Positions 16,142 through 26,250 of a DNA stretch of 64,000 nucleotides are shown here, piece after piece. The stretch covers positions 574,522 through 638,521 of the forward strand of contig NZ_QZDU01000001.1 in the NCBI RefSeq assembly GCF_009917525.1. Reading direction: 5' to 3'. This DNA comes from Acutalibacter sp. 1XD8-36 (lineage in GTDB: Bacteria; Bacillota; Clostridia; Oscillospirales; Acutalibacteraceae). Both the position numbers and the translations under genes were made by a program. Numbering within the stretch: the stretch's first letter is position 1; every line of letters starts with the position of its first letter. The notes below the pieces were generated by a model that saw nothing but the letters and a program-made list of their open reading frames with translations, was not told where the DNA came from and did no database searches.

Positions 16142-18091
16142 TTATAGCTCTTCCAATAGCACCGCCGCAAACTCCTTCAGCCTTTCCAGGCATACCCGGG
16201 TGCTCTTTGCCAGGGCGCTGGCAGTGAACTTTCCCCCTGACAGGGTATCGCCTATTCTGAATCGTCCGGGCAGCTCTACCCACAGCTCCGAAAGCTCTAC
16301 AGGCTCCTCAACGGTTACGCCATGGCAGCCAGAAAGATTCAGCATTTGCAAAAGATAGCTGCCGCCTGACCTGTCCCAGAATACTTCCACCTGGGGCGGA
16401 AGGTTTCCTTTAAGCTGTATTAACTCCGGCGCTGCCTGGGTAAGGGTAAGGCGCAATATCTCCCGGTACTCGGGATAGCCCAGCCTGTGGTAAAGCCAGC
16501 CCAGCCGCCAGGGCAACAGCATATGTCCATTTGGCGAACGCAAAAGCCCCGGGGCGTCGGTCAGCCTATGTCCGAAGCAGCGCTCCGGCGGGCCAAACCA
16601 TGCCCTCTCCACCCTTGGCATGGCGCCGGGCCAGCCCTCGTAGCAGGCGAAGGGGCCATCCAGCAAAATCCAGCCCCGGCCCTCCAAAGTTTCCATGCCT
16701 GTTTCCGGATCTACACTAAGGTATGCCGCCCTGTTAGCTGTAATCTCCTCCTTCCGTACCAGGCCCAAAATTTCCTGGAGCCGGGACTCCATCTCCCCCG
16801 CCCCCAGTAATATAAGCTTTTTGCCCACCTTTTCCGCTGCCTCCAGAGCCTCCGGCAGCACGTCGCCAAGCTCTGGGACCAACACTGTTGTGTACTGCTC
16901 CAGAAGTCCCGGCTCCTCAATAACCCTGGAGTCCAGCAGGCAGTCGAATAAGATGTGCAGCTCCTTGAGCGCCCTGAACACTCCCTGATAATCCTGGCTT
17001 TCCCGGCGGGATAGCGGAGCCAGCACCGCTATTTTGGCCAGTGAGCTCAGCCGTCCGTATATCTCCTCATGGTCCGCATGGTATCTGAAGATTTCCTTCG
17101 CCGCCGCCACGCTCTCCCTGTCCGGGTAGCCCTCAAACACGCCGATAATACAGAAATCCAGGCCCGAGCCTGCTGCAATATTTTCATATAGTCGTATCCT
17201 TGTCAGCGCAGGGGGTACGGCTGAAAACCGGTAGAACAGGTCTGCGGCATTTATCACACAGTTGCTTATGATTTTATCCTTCCAGCTTGAGCGTACTTTT
17301 AGCACGTTGGAGGAGGAATTATACAGCCAGAACGGCAGCGGCCTGTCCACCGCGCTGTTGCTCTCGTCCCGGATAATATCTACGTGGCTGTGATGATAGG
17401 TACACAGGGCTATTTCGTCGCCATACTGCCGCACAAGCTTATGTATGCGCCCCAGCACCTTTCCTACCACCCGCTCCTGAAACGCCCGGTATTCCTTCAA
17501 ATTGGGCTCGTCGGGAGCTTCGGTTTTTGGCAGGTCCTTGCCGCCACTGTACTCTGAAAAGCGCCTGCGGCATGAATCACAATGGCATGGCCCATAGTAA
17601 TTCCCGCTGTAGTCCCAGGTAATAAAGCCGAACATATTGAAAAATATGCCGTCTACCGGGTATCTTGTCAAAACCTCCTCGATTATATCCAGAGCGCGCT
17701 CCTGCTGGTACTCTCCGCATACACAGGTCGCCACAGTGTCGTTATAGGGAACTGCGCGGCCATCTGCAGAGCGGTAGTACCAGTCCGGGTGCTGGTGGAA
17801 AAAGCACTGATGGGTCTTGCTAAAGTCAAATCTTGCTATGACCCTTATTCCCGCCAAGTGGCATTTTTCAACTATCTCGCCCAGCAGGTCGCGCTCCCTC
17901 AGCCAGGAGGTGGGCTGCTGGAACTCCAGCTCTGTCGGATAAAACGAGGATATCCCCCCTGCGCCCACCATAACCGCGTTGCAACGGAAATCCTTGAGCT
18001 CTGCTATAAGCTTATCAACGTCCATGTCCCCATCGATGTCGCGCATATTGTTCTGCACCAGGCGCAGGTTATTTTCCATCCACCAGGCCAT
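16142..18091 (-). CDS. GHL6-like glycoside hydrolase, paralogue 3
   Basis: A 649-residue protein without signal peptide. The first half is a TIM barrel like hypothetical glycosyl hydrolase 6, with GIRVIARFDFSKTH, FHQHPDWYYR and DGIFFNMFGF, and a cysteine motif CHCDSCRRRF near residue 155. The second half resembles the beta-galactosidase trimerisation (GATase-like) and C-terminal beta domains. Candidate acids lie at the strand ends, such as Asp in VDGIFF. The start at 18091 has GGGGAG upstream and overlaps the previous gene by 23 bases, indicating coupling. Cytoplasmic cleavage of an imported glycoside is likely; the sugar is unknown. Confidence 0.75.
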   Translation of the reverse strand: MAWWMENNLRLVQNNMRDIDGDMDVDKLIAELKDFRCNAVMVGAGGISSFYPTELEFQQPTSWLRERDLLGEIVEKCHLAGIRVIARFDFSKTHQCFFHQHPDWYYRSADGRAVPYNDTVATCVCGEYQQERALDIIEEVLTRYPVDGIFFNMFGFITWDYSGNYYGPCHCDSCRRRFSEYSGGKDLPKTEAPDEPNLKEYRAFQERVVGKVLGRIHKLVRQYGDEIALCTYHHSHVDIIRDESNSAVDRPLPFWLYNSSSNVLKVRSSWKDKIISNCVINAADLFYRFSAVPPALTRIRLYENIAAGSGLDFCIIGVFEGYPDRESVAAAKEIFRYHADHEEIYGRLSSLAKIAVLAPLSRRESQDYQGVFRALKELHILFDCLLDSRVIEEPGLLEQYTTVLVPELGDVLPEALEAAEKVGKKLILLGAGEMESRLQEILGLVRKEEITANRAAYLSVDPETGMETLEGRGWILLDGPFACYEGWPGAMPRVERAWFGPPERCFGHRLTDAPGLLRSPNGHMLLPWRLGWLYHRLGYPEYREILRLTLTQAAPELIQLKGNLPPQVEVFWDRSGGSYLLQMLNLSGCHGVTVEEPVELSELWVELPGRFRIGDTLSGGKFTASALAKSTRVCLERLKEFAAVLLEEL

Positions 18092-20177
18092 GTCCTGCTC
18101 TCCCCTCATTAAGCGTTATCTTCACCATATCCCAGTATGACAGCTTAGGCACTGTAACAGTGACCTCATCCCCCTCCTGCTTCCACAGCGGCGTGTCTCC
18201 AGACAGCTTCAGTTCAACCCTCTCTGCTCTCCTGCCCTCCGGCAGCCTGACACTGAACTTTGCCCCATGATACTCCACAGTATCCATAAGCGGGCGCTGG
18301 CCTATACCGTTAAGCAGGTGGATAAGCAGGCTGCTTCCATTTTCATAGCACACCGCCTCCAGGCCGTTTACCGGCTTCATTGAGAATGTCTCCTTGCCGC
18401 CCAACATAAAGCGCACCAGATTCCTGCCCAGACGGCTGTGCTCTGCCAGCCTGAACTGTCCCATAAGCCCGCCCAGCATAAACGGCAGGCACATTACCGC
18501 GCCGCTGCCCGCCTGGCGGTAGAGGCAGAGGGGCAGCTCCGTGCGGTCCACCAGCATACTGGCCCTCTCCGGCGGCGCTCCTACTGAATTAAGCGGCGCA
18601 AAGGGCGGCACCAGCGTTGCCATAACCTCCGTTCCGGGCAATGGCTTACAGTAGGCCGTCTGTCCCCGGTGGGGCAGTAATGGTGTTTCTTTAAACTCAT
18701 CTCCGCGCAAAGCATCCCCATTTTGCTCAAATCTCCAGTAGCAGGCGGTAAGGGGCTCACTGGTGCTTATAGCTTCCGAAATACCCAGCAGCTTTGCCAC
18801 CGGCGCAAGCTGCCCTCCGCTTGCACCCTCATAAATCAGCCTTCCGCCCGCCCCGACGTACTCGTCTAAAATCTCCGGAAGTCCATTCTCCAGGGTAAAG
18901 CCCTCAGGCACGATAACCAGCTGGTAGCCTGCCAGCCGCTGCCTTGTGGCCTGGTACGGGGCCGCCAGGTCAAACTGCAGCTGGTTGTTCATCAGTATGT
19001 CCGCCCAGCCCTCGGCACATTTACTGCCGTCCCAGAGCAGGAGCATGTCGGACCTTGGGCTGGCTCCGTCCATATCCCCCTCTATACTGGCGATATGCCT
19101 GTCAACCTCTGTAATGGCTTTAAGCAGCCTCTTATCGCTGATGGTATCTTTAAAGCCGGTTATACTATGCCAGAGGCTTCCCCCTCCGGCAGCTACACCA
19201 CTCATCCAGAACAGGTATTCAGCCGTGGGCAGGCCTGTATGCCGCCAGTCCATACCCGGGCAGGAGTGGATTATGCCAAAGGGCGCCGGACGGCCCTGGG
19301 CCGTATTCCCAAGCTTCATGGACAGCACAGGGTGCCACAATGACGGCAGGTCCCTCCAGCCCCTGGAGAGCACGTCCTGGGACTCTGTGCATATCATGTC
19401 CGCAGTGGCGTAACGGTCATCCAGATTATCCTTATAGAGATTATAATATAGTATCAGCGGCAGGTCAACCCTCTTGGCCTTGACCGCCCTGTATATCACA
19501 TCCATATTGTCCCGCACACAGCGGCTTGCAAAGCCCGGCTCCAGTCCCACCGCCTGCTTAATGGCGTAGGTGGTGTCCTTTTCCACTGCGGAGCCGTCCA
19601 TGGGCAGCTCCCTGCCGTAGAGCTCGCGGTATTTTTGCCGGCAGGTCTCGCAGCAGCAGTATTCATAGTTGGGCGCGTTAAAGAATATGCCGTCAATATC
19701 GTAGCGGTCAATGACCTCCTCCAGCACCGGCACAGCCACCTCATGGCTCCTGTACCCGGCGTTTATGCAGGTTAGGTACAGGTTGGACCAGGCCCCGGGG
19801 CGCATTGCGCCGAAAACTCTGGGGGACATATCCGGCTCACGGACAAACCATTCGGGATGATTCTGATAGGCAATATCATCCGCCTTGCTGAAGTCAAACC
19901 TGGCCACCAGCTTCACCCCATGCCTATGGCAGGCCTCTATCAGCTCCCCCAGTAAGTCCCGGTCATTTGGCAGGTACTCATTGATATGGTGATACTGCAC
20001 CCGGCTTTGATACCAGGCATAAATGCCGCCCACATTGGTTACCAGCACATTCCCCCCCATTTCAACGGTCTCCCGGGCAATCTTGTCCGGGTCCATCTTT
20101 GCCGTGTCCATTACCTGCAGGTTGGTCTGGATGACCCGCAGCGGCCCGTGCCACCAGTATTTTTTATTTGTTATCAT
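18069..20177 (-). CDS. GHL6-like glycoside hydrolase, paralogue 2
   Basis: A 702-residue paralogue of its two neighbours. It has the same order: TIM barrel with VKLVARFDFSKADD, YQNHPEWFV and IDGIFFNAPNY, the motif CCCETCRQKY near residue 175, then a GATase-like trimerisation domain (LVIVPEGFTL) and a C-terminal beta domain. There is no signal peptide. The start at 20177 has TGGAGTGA upstream; an in-frame GTG three codons earlier is too close to that site. The gene overlaps the next and is five bases from the previous one, so the three are co-translated. Confidence 0.75.
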   Translation of the reverse strand: MITNKKYWWHGPLRVIQTNLQVMDTAKMDPDKIARETVEMGGNVLVTNVGGIYAWYQSRVQYHHINEYLPNDRDLLGELIEACHRHGVKLVARFDFSKADDIAYQNHPEWFVREPDMSPRVFGAMRPGAWSNLYLTCINAGYRSHEVAVPVLEEVIDRYDIDGIFFNAPNYEYCCCETCRQKYRELYGRELPMDGSAVEKDTTYAIKQAVGLEPGFASRCVRDNMDVIYRAVKAKRVDLPLILYYNLYKDNLDDRYATADMICTESQDVLSRGWRDLPSLWHPVLSMKLGNTAQGRPAPFGIIHSCPGMDWRHTGLPTAEYLFWMSGVAAGGGSLWHSITGFKDTISDKRLLKAITEVDRHIASIEGDMDGASPRSDMLLLWDGSKCAEGWADILMNNQLQFDLAAPYQATRQRLAGYQLVIVPEGFTLENGLPEILDEYVGAGGRLIYEGASGGQLAPVAKLLGISEAISTSEPLTACYWRFEQNGDALRGDEFKETPLLPHRGQTAYCKPLPGTEVMATLVPPFAPLNSVGAPPERASMLVDRTELPLCLYRQAGSGAVMCLPFMLGGLMGQFRLAEHSRLGRNLVRFMLGGKETFSMKPVNGLEAVCYENGSSLLIHLLNGIGQRPLMDTVEYHGAKFSVRLPEGRRAERVELKLSGDTPLWKQEGDEVTVTVPKLSYWDMVKITLNEGRAGHGLVDGK

Positions 20178-20182
20178 ATTTA

Positions 20183-22315
20183 TCACTCCACTACCACCAT
20201 CTCGTGGCTTTCTATTCGCTCTATAGTTATTTCCAGCTTACCATCCTTCACCACATTTCCGGGCCTGCCGCCAGCCACCCTGAGCTCTGCCTTGGGGACA
20301 GCGCCGGAACCTGGAAGGGGCATTGTGACCGTTATGGGCCCTACCGGGGCCGCCCCCTCGCAGTAGCCAGGATTTATTGAGCAGTCCGTAAGGTTTACAA
20401 GGTGGAGTATCCTTCTCTCCCCCTGACGGTAGATAGTGCAGTCCAGCCTTCCGGGCCCGGCAATCTCCACCGGCAGACTGCATCCTGCTGTAAAGCGCAC
20501 CGCGTTTTGCAGCAGCACCCTATGGTCCGGCAGGTGCTCGCGTCCGTAGCACCTGTCGATGTCCGCTGCAAAGTATACTACCCGGCTTCCGCTGTCCAGG
20601 GTGCCTGCAAAGATTGTCCCCAAATCCGGCCGCTCCTCCCGTATCCAGCTGAACTCAGGCGGATAGATTGGAAACGCCGGGATATACCCTGTTATGGGCT
20701 TCAGCGGCCCCCTGCTCTCAACCTCATAGAAGCCTCCGCCAAATGCCAGTATATCTGTCTTCTCAAATCCGCTCAGTACCTGATGGCGGCTTTCAGGCAG
20801 CAGCAGATAGTTGTGCATATCAAAATATTCCCAGCTGGCGGTTTGGTCTCCGAAGGCCCCGAAATATTTCTCTCCCAAACTGATTCCCAGCCTGTCCCAT
20901 AGGCGCTTCTCCCCGCGCAGTTCCCCATCCTCGTTACGGGCGCCGGACTGTCCGGTCAGAATCAGATTACCGCCGGTATCTAAAAAGCTGCATATCTGCT
21001 GAATCTGGTTGTCGGTCAGCACAGCTATATCCGGAAGGATAAGGGTATCTATCCTATCCCTATACCGTGCAATATCGTCGGCATGTACCGGCAAAAATGG
21101 TATGCGCCCGGCGGAAAGGGCCCGGCTGAATCCGCTTAGGGGATATGAGCAGCGCTCCTCCATATTATCCCGCCCATAGAAGTCATGGTTTAGCTGGCTC
21201 CAGACCACCGCTACATTCGCCAGGTTTTCCCTGTTATATAAATACTCCTCGTTATCCCTGTGCCATTGGAATATTGGCGCGGGCGTATCGAACTGTCTCC
21301 TGTCCCGCTGGCCGCCGCCAACATGGTGGAACCATGGGGTTATCCCCCCGGCTATCCCCTCGGCTATCCAGGTACGGGTCTCGGCGGCAGGATTAGCCGC
21401 AAGCCGGAAGGCCCTATGGCCTCGGACATAGTTTGCCATGCTTTCGGGAACCTCTACGTCTTCGGAGGAGGCAAGCTTAAACAGCATTCCATTCATGGAA
21501 TTCTGCTCAAAGCCGCTGATAGTCTCTCTGGATTGGTGGTCGCTGAATATCACCCGGGAGCGGCTGCAGAGCTCCTTTAAATCCGCAAGCCCCTGGCAGG
21601 ACCCTGCCACGTCCGCGTTGAGCATTCCCAGCCACAGGCAGTCATCGCCGCCATACTTTTTCGTTGTCTTGTTAAACAGCTCCCAATTCTCCGTGCGTAG
21701 GCCATAGCTCCAGCGCACCCATTTTCGGTATACCGGGTCCTCCCAGTCAGCTTTCTCCGGCAGCTCTTCTGCGCAGTCCTCCATAAAGCGCCTGCGGCAG
21801 TTGTCACAGTAGCATATGGTATTGCGCCCCAGCCCCTTCCAGCTATTGTCGGAAAAACCCTCGGGACTGTAGCGCTCAATGATTTCCTGCAGCACCTGTG
21901 GTATGTATTCCTTGTAGTAGCCGCTGTTCACACATGAAAAATACCGTCCCTGGGACATAACCGGCGAGCCGTCCTTATGGCGGCAAAACCAGTCGGGATG
22001 GGCGTCAAAAAATTCCCGGGTCGCACGGTTTATGTCCATGCGCGCCACTACCGCAAGCCCCGCCTCCCGGGCGGCCTTGCTAAACTCCCCATAATAGTCC
22101 CGGCCGTCCAGCATTGCGGCGCGGTACTGAAGGCCGAACTTGCTGGGGTAGTAGGCCACTATACCGCCGCAGTTGATAATGACCCCCTGCACGGCAGTGC
22201 GCTCCCACTGCTTCTTCCAAAACTCCAGATCGCAGCTCCTTGGGTCATCCTCAGTCAGGTTTGTCTGTCCCCAGCGGCGCACCCGCCGGTACCATGGTAT
22301 CCTTTGCTCTGTCAT
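20183..22315 (-). CDS. GHL6-like glycoside hydrolase, paralogue 1
   Basis: A 710-residue paralogue, the first of three. The start at 22315 (MTEQRIPWYRRVRRWGQTN) has AAGGAGAGAGG upstream. The barrel shows LAVVARMDINRATREFFDAHPDWF and a cysteine motif CYCDNCRRRF near residue 175; the second half has LILPDIAVLTDNQIQQI and GGNLILTGQSG, typical of a GATase-like domain. Here FDFSK of the other two is replaced by MDINR, so the active-site surroundings differ. Three diverged copies in a row suggest a complex glycan cut in steps or a hetero-oligomer (inference). Confidence 0.75.
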   Translation of the reverse strand: MTEQRIPWYRRVRRWGQTNLTEDDPRSCDLEFWKKQWERTAVQGVIINCGGIVAYYPSKFGLQYRAAMLDGRDYYGEFSKAAREAGLAVVARMDINRATREFFDAHPDWFCRHKDGSPVMSQGRYFSCVNSGYYKEYIPQVLQEIIERYSPEGFSDNSWKGLGRNTICYCDNCRRRFMEDCAEELPEKADWEDPVYRKWVRWSYGLRTENWELFNKTTKKYGGDDCLWLGMLNADVAGSCQGLADLKELCSRSRVIFSDHQSRETISGFEQNSMNGMLFKLASSEDVEVPESMANYVRGHRAFRLAANPAAETRTWIAEGIAGGITPWFHHVGGGQRDRRQFDTPAPIFQWHRDNEEYLYNRENLANVAVVWSQLNHDFYGRDNMEERCSYPLSGFSRALSAGRIPFLPVHADDIARYRDRIDTLILPDIAVLTDNQIQQICSFLDTGGNLILTGQSGARNEDGELRGEKRLWDRLGISLGEKYFGAFGDQTASWEYFDMHNYLLLPESRHQVLSGFEKTDILAFGGGFYEVESRGPLKPITGYIPAFPIYPPEFSWIREERPDLGTIFAGTLDSGSRVVYFAADIDRCYGREHLPDHRVLLQNAVRFTAGCSLPVEIAGPGRLDCTIYRQGERRILHLVNLTDCSINPGYCEGAAPVGPITVTMPLPGSGAVPKAELRVAGGRPGNVVKDGKLEITIERIESHEMVVVE

Positions 22316-22449
22316 GCTACCTCTCTCCTTATATTGTGATGATATTGCAATAGTCAGGGGAAACCAAGCGCCAGCCTGATTTCCCCCTCCCTTCATTCTT
22401 CCGTTTTTCCTCTATTATCCTTTGGCCTCAAGGCTTCTGTGCCTGGAGT

Positions 22450-24138
22450 TTACCGCATTGCGTCGAAGAACTCCTGCCACATCGCCACATACTCGTCCAC
22501 ACGAAGGCGCTTGCAGTTTTCAATGTGTTCATTCCACTGGGCTTCTGTCAGGCCGTTTACTACTGATGTGGCAATGAACTTACTCATATAGTTGTCGATA
22601 TCAGTATGCAGCAGGTTCCGCGCTGCGGTCTTCTCCGGGTCATACATTCCCCTGGGCATCATAGTGACACAGTAGGGCAGAATGCGCTCGGCAGCCTCAC
22701 GCTTCTTGTCATTGCGGGGGTCTGCCACTTCCAGGTCGGCGTACTTCTTCCAGATGAAATTGGGGCTGTTCACGCTTCCGCAGATAGTGCGCTTGAAATA
22801 GGTCAGGTTGGTGCCTTCTGGAACAAATTCCTGGGTCTGAGTCCAGTGCCCCTCGTCGTCAGTGTATTTCCAAAGGCCCTCTCCCTCGGGGCCCCACTGC
22901 CATTCCAGCAGGGTTGTCTCGTCCTTCATGCAGTAGTCATAATACCGCACAAGGGCTTCGGGGTCTTCACAGGCGGTGGTGACGCAGTATCCGAAGGTAG
23001 CGCCCAGAGGCTCCTTGCCGCCATACCAGAGCTGGTCGCCCTTGGGGCCCTTCAGCGGGTCCAGAACGATGTAATCGGCGTACTTGCTGTCCATAGAGTC
23101 GGGAATCCAGTATATCAGCGAGCCCATGAGCACGTCCTCATTCTGTGCCTTGGCGTTCTGCTCATCGTTGGTCATGGTAAAGGTATCATTGTCCAGCAGC
23201 TTCTCCTCATAGAGCATATGCAGCCAGTTAAGCCCATCGAACAGGCCCTCCTCCGTACCGCCGAAGGTTACAGTCTCATCATCCAGGGAGTAGACATAGT
23301 CGCCGGGCAGTACCACTCCAAAGGCACCGAGTATGGCGCTGAGATTGTGGGCGTAGTCGTTGGCCTGGCGGGCCTGGAAGGGTATCTCGTCATTGGGGTC
23401 GCCGTTGCCGTTCATGTCGTTGTCGCGGAAGTACCTCAGCACCTCTACGAATTCGTCGGTGGTAGTGGGCTGCTCCATGCCCGCCTTTTCCAGCCACTCG
23501 GGATTCATCCACAGCATATTGTCCACTCTGTTGGAGGGATTTGCCTTGTTGGTCGGGAACACGTATATTTTGCCGTCGGGAGCTGTGAGTGCTGACTTCA
23601 GGGCAGCGTCCTCATCCAGCATTTCTTTAACAGCAGGAGCTATCTCGTCCACAAAATCACCAATTGGGGCAAACAGCTCCAGGTTGGACATAACGTCCAC
23701 CTCAGCGCCGCAGAATGCGTCCGGCAGATTATTGCCGGCAATCATAATGTTTACCTGCTCCTTCCAGGAGTCGGAGGGGATGTCCAGCCACTCAATATCC
23801 ACATTGGTGGCGGCGTTGGTCTTCTGCACACACTGCTTGTCCGCAAAGCCGTTCTGAGAGTTCGGGTCCTTGTTGACAGCCACACGGTAAGTCTTCTTTT
23901 CCTTCAGAATTTTTTCTCCGGACTTGTAGATATTCCCGCGGATTAAATCCTCGTCTTCGCTGTCGTCAGCCGCCGCAGTGCTATCCTCCGGTGACTCCCC
24001 GGACGCTTCCGGCATGCTGCTAGGCTGCTCGCTGGATGTACTGTTGGAGCCGCTGTCTTCGCCGCAGCCGGCGAGGATTCCTGCAATGAGCAGCATTGCC
24101 AAAACCGTTGCCAGCAGCCTTTTTAAATTTTTGTTCAT
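22450..24138 (-). CDS. Extracellular solute-binding lipoprotein (LplA-like)
   Basis: A 562-residue lipoprotein. The signal ends in LAGC with C25 lipidated, followed by a Ser/Glu/Asp-rich linker to about residue 65. The binding fold shows IEWLDIPSDSWKEQVNIMIAG and GNNLPDAFCGA-like blocks, and an EF-hand-like DNDMNGNGDPNDEIPF segment often seen in LplA-type proteins. It follows two permease genes and precedes three glycosidase-like genes. It should deliver an oligosaccharide or glycoside to the permeases. There is a GC-rich hairpin in the 102-base gap before it (around 24190-24212), possibly balancing expression of lipoprotein against permeases. Confidence 0.9.
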   Translation of the reverse strand: MNKNLKRLLATVLAMLLIAGILAGCGEDSGSNSTSSEQPSSMPEASGESPEDSTAAADDSEDEDLIRGNIYKSGEKILKEKKTYRVAVNKDPNSQNGFADKQCVQKTNAATNVDIEWLDIPSDSWKEQVNIMIAGNNLPDAFCGAEVDVMSNLELFAPIGDFVDEIAPAVKEMLDEDAALKSALTAPDGKIYVFPTNKANPSNRVDNMLWMNPEWLEKAGMEQPTTTDEFVEVLRYFRDNDMNGNGDPNDEIPFQARQANDYAHNLSAILGAFGVVLPGDYVYSLDDETVTFGGTEEGLFDGLNWLHMLYEEKLLDNDTFTMTNDEQNAKAQNEDVLMGSLIYWIPDSMDSKYADYIVLDPLKGPKGDQLWYGGKEPLGATFGYCVTTACEDPEALVRYYDYCMKDETTLLEWQWGPEGEGLWKYTDDEGHWTQTQEFVPEGTNLTYFKRTICGSVNSPNFIWKKYADLEVADPRNDKKREAAERILPYCVTMMPRGMYDPEKTAARNLLHTDIDNYMSKFIATSVVNGLTEAQWNEHIENCKRLRVDEYVAMWQEFFDAMR

Positions 24139-24240
24139 TTTCTTTACCTCCTAAGTTGTCTATATTTCACGGCCTAAGACTAATGGGCCAGTCCCGGCCG
24201 GGCCGACCGTATCAGTTGTGGATATACTGCCATGGCGGGC

Positions 24241-25158
24241 TTACCCCTTGATACTGCCCATCATGACTCCCTTGACAAAATATTTCTGCACAAAGGGATA
24301 CAGTGCCATAATAGGCAGGGTGGAGATTACCATTACAGCGTACTTGATGGTAGCAGCCAGCCGCTGCATTTCAGCGATATCCGCCGCGTCCACATCGCTC
24401 TGGATAGTCTGCCCAGCCAGCAGCACTTCACGCAGGATTAGCTGAAGGGGATAGAGCTTCTGGTTGGATAGATAAATAAGTGCGTTAAAGAAGGAATTCC
24501 AGCTTCCTACGGCGATATAGAGCAGTATGACCGCAACTATCTCCTTGGACAGGGGCAGCACCACCGAAATGAAAAACCGTCCGTTGCCGCATCCGTCCAG
24601 CTGGGCTGCCTCCCAGAGGTCATCGGGTATTTTTGACATGAAGAACGTGCGCGCCACTATCAAGTTAAACACCGAAAACATGCCCATAATTATCATCACG
24701 TATCTTGTGTCGGTAAGCCCAAGATTTTTCACCACCAGATATGTAGGCACCAGTCCGCCCTGGAAGTACATAGTGAAGACCACAAGCTTCATAATCGCGT
24801 TCCTGCCCACTAAATCCTTCCTGGACAGTGCGTACCCGGCGCATACAGTGACCGCCGTTCCAAAGATGGTCTGGAAAAAGGTATATATGATGGTATTCCC
24901 ATAGCCCCTCCAGATACGCGAATCCGCAAACACATATCTATAGGAGGCAAAGCTCACGTCTACCGGCACGAGCAGGGACTTTCCGGTTATTATCGCGTTG
25001 GGCGAGCTGATGGAGGAAAGCACCACATAATACAGAGGATAGAGCGTAATAATTGCCGCCAGGACGACTAGACAGTTCACTATAATGTCGAAGGCCCTAT
25101 CGCCCCTGGACTGGGCCAGCCCCAGCTTCCTTTTTCCCAGCTTCTTTACGTTTTCCAT
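24241..25158 (-). CDS. Carbohydrate ABC transporter permease (LplC/MalG type)
   Basis: A 305-residue inner-membrane permease with about six helices. The coupling loop EAAQLDGCGNGRFFISVVLPLSK is the EAA motif that docks the ATPase, and the C-terminus ends VQKYFVKGVMMGSIKG as in this class. It pairs with the permease 17 bases upstream. No ATPase gene is near, as is usual for this type, which shares an MsmX-like ATPase. Confidence 0.93.
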   Translation of the reverse strand: MENVKKLGKRKLGLAQSRGDRAFDIIVNCLVVLAAIITLYPLYYVVLSSISSPNAIITGKSLLVPVDVSFASYRYVFADSRIWRGYGNTIIYTFFQTIFGTAVTVCAGYALSRKDLVGRNAIMKLVVFTMYFQGGLVPTYLVVKNLGLTDTRYVMIIMGMFSVFNLIVARTFFMSKIPDDLWEAAQLDGCGNGRFFISVVLPLSKEIVAVILLYIAVGSWNSFFNALIYLSNQKLYPLQLILREVLLAGQTIQSDVDAADIAEMQRLAATIKYAVMVISTLPIMALYPFVQKYFVKGVMMGSIKG

Positions 25159-25174
25159 AAAAGAAACGCCCTCC

Positions 25175-26128
25175 TTACCACAGACTGCTGCCAGACAGCG
25201 CCCTGGATGCCTTGTTCACGCCGATTAGCAGAATGAAGTTGATTATATTGTTGAACAAGCTCACCGCGGTTGACAGGCTGTACTGCGCTCCCTGTATACC
25301 GACCTTGTATACATAGGTGGAGATTATCTCGGACCGGGCCAGGTTCAGGTCGTTTTGCAGCAGCAGCGACTTTTCAAAGCCTATGCTCATAAGGTTACCC
25401 ACAGCCATGATTATCAGTATCACCATTGTCGGCAGGATAGACGGGATGTCGATGTACCATACCCTTTTCAGCTTGCTGGCTCCGTCAACTATGGCGGCCT
25501 CGTGCAAGTCTTCGCTGACACTGGACAGGGCTGCGATATAAATTACAGCGTTGTAACCGGTGCGCTGCCAGACGCCGGACATAACGTACATTGTCTGGTA
25601 AAGGCTTGGAATCCCCAAAAACGAGATTGGCTCCATGCCCAGCTGCTTTAAAAGTATGTTAAACAGCCCCGTAGAGCTGCTGAAGGTGTTCAGCATACCG
25701 CACATTACCACTACAGATATCAGGTGCGGGGCGAACGTAGAGCTCTGGGTCAGTTTCTTCAGCCAGGGCACAGTGGTGTAGTTGAGCAGAAGCGCCAGTA
25801 TCACAGGCATGGGGATAGTTGCAACAAGCTGGTAGGCGCTCAGGCTGAGGGTGTTATAAAGCAGGTCCTTAAATTGATAGGAGTTGAAAAAGGTCTCGAA
25901 GTGCTTCACTCCCACCCATGGGCTGTCCCATATGCCCAGCGCGCCGCGGAAATCCCTGAACGCAATTTGGATACCGTAAAGGGGCGCGTAGTTAAAGATG
26001 ATAAGGTACACTGCCATCGGCAGTAGGAACAGATATAGGAGCCAGTTTTTTCTGATACCGCCCCACAATTTACACCAGTCTCTTTTTTCTTTTGGCGGAC
26101 GGCCGGTGCTTTCCTTTGCAGCTACCAT
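25175..26128 (-). CDS. Carbohydrate ABC transporter permease (LplB/UgpA type)
   Basis: A 317-residue permease with six predicted helices. A charged N-terminus precedes WLLYLFLLPMAVYLIIF. The EAA loop is LHEAAIVDGASKLKRVWYI. The ending (NFILLIGVNKASRALSG) fits the LplB class. It is the first gene of the nine-gene operon and is read away from the AraC-type regulator, with a 342-base shared promoter region between them. Confidence 0.93.
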   Translation of the reverse strand: MVAAKESTGRPPKEKRDWCKLWGGIRKNWLLYLFLLPMAVYLIIFNYAPLYGIQIAFRDFRGALGIWDSPWVGVKHFETFFNSYQFKDLLYNTLSLSAYQLVATIPMPVILALLLNYTTVPWLKKLTQSSTFAPHLISVVVMCGMLNTFSSSTGLFNILLKQLGMEPISFLGIPSLYQTMYVMSGVWQRTGYNAVIYIAALSSVSEDLHEAAIVDGASKLKRVWYIDIPSILPTMVILIIMAVGNLMSIGFEKSLLLQNDLNLARSEIISTYVYKVGIQGAQYSLSTAVSLFNNIINFILLIGVNKASRALSGSSLW

Positions 26129-26212
26129 GCGGCATTCCTCCTTGAATGATTATTATTTTGCTTTCTCCGGATAAACGCCGGCCTGCCAGCGCTCCGTCCC
26201 GGGTGTGAGTAC

Positions 26213-26241
26213 ATTTTACACAATATCCTCCATAACGTCTA
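26213..26241 (-). promoter_or_regulatory. Probable promoter of the nine-gene glycoside operon
   Basis: On the minus strand TAGACG (26241-26236), 17 bases, TAAAAT (26218-26213). The boxes match consensus at four and five positions. A moderate promoter such as this suits activation by the divergent AraC protein; TTCAA-rich repeats lie immediately upstream. Confidence 0.5.
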
Positions 26242-26250
26242 TAAGCGTTT

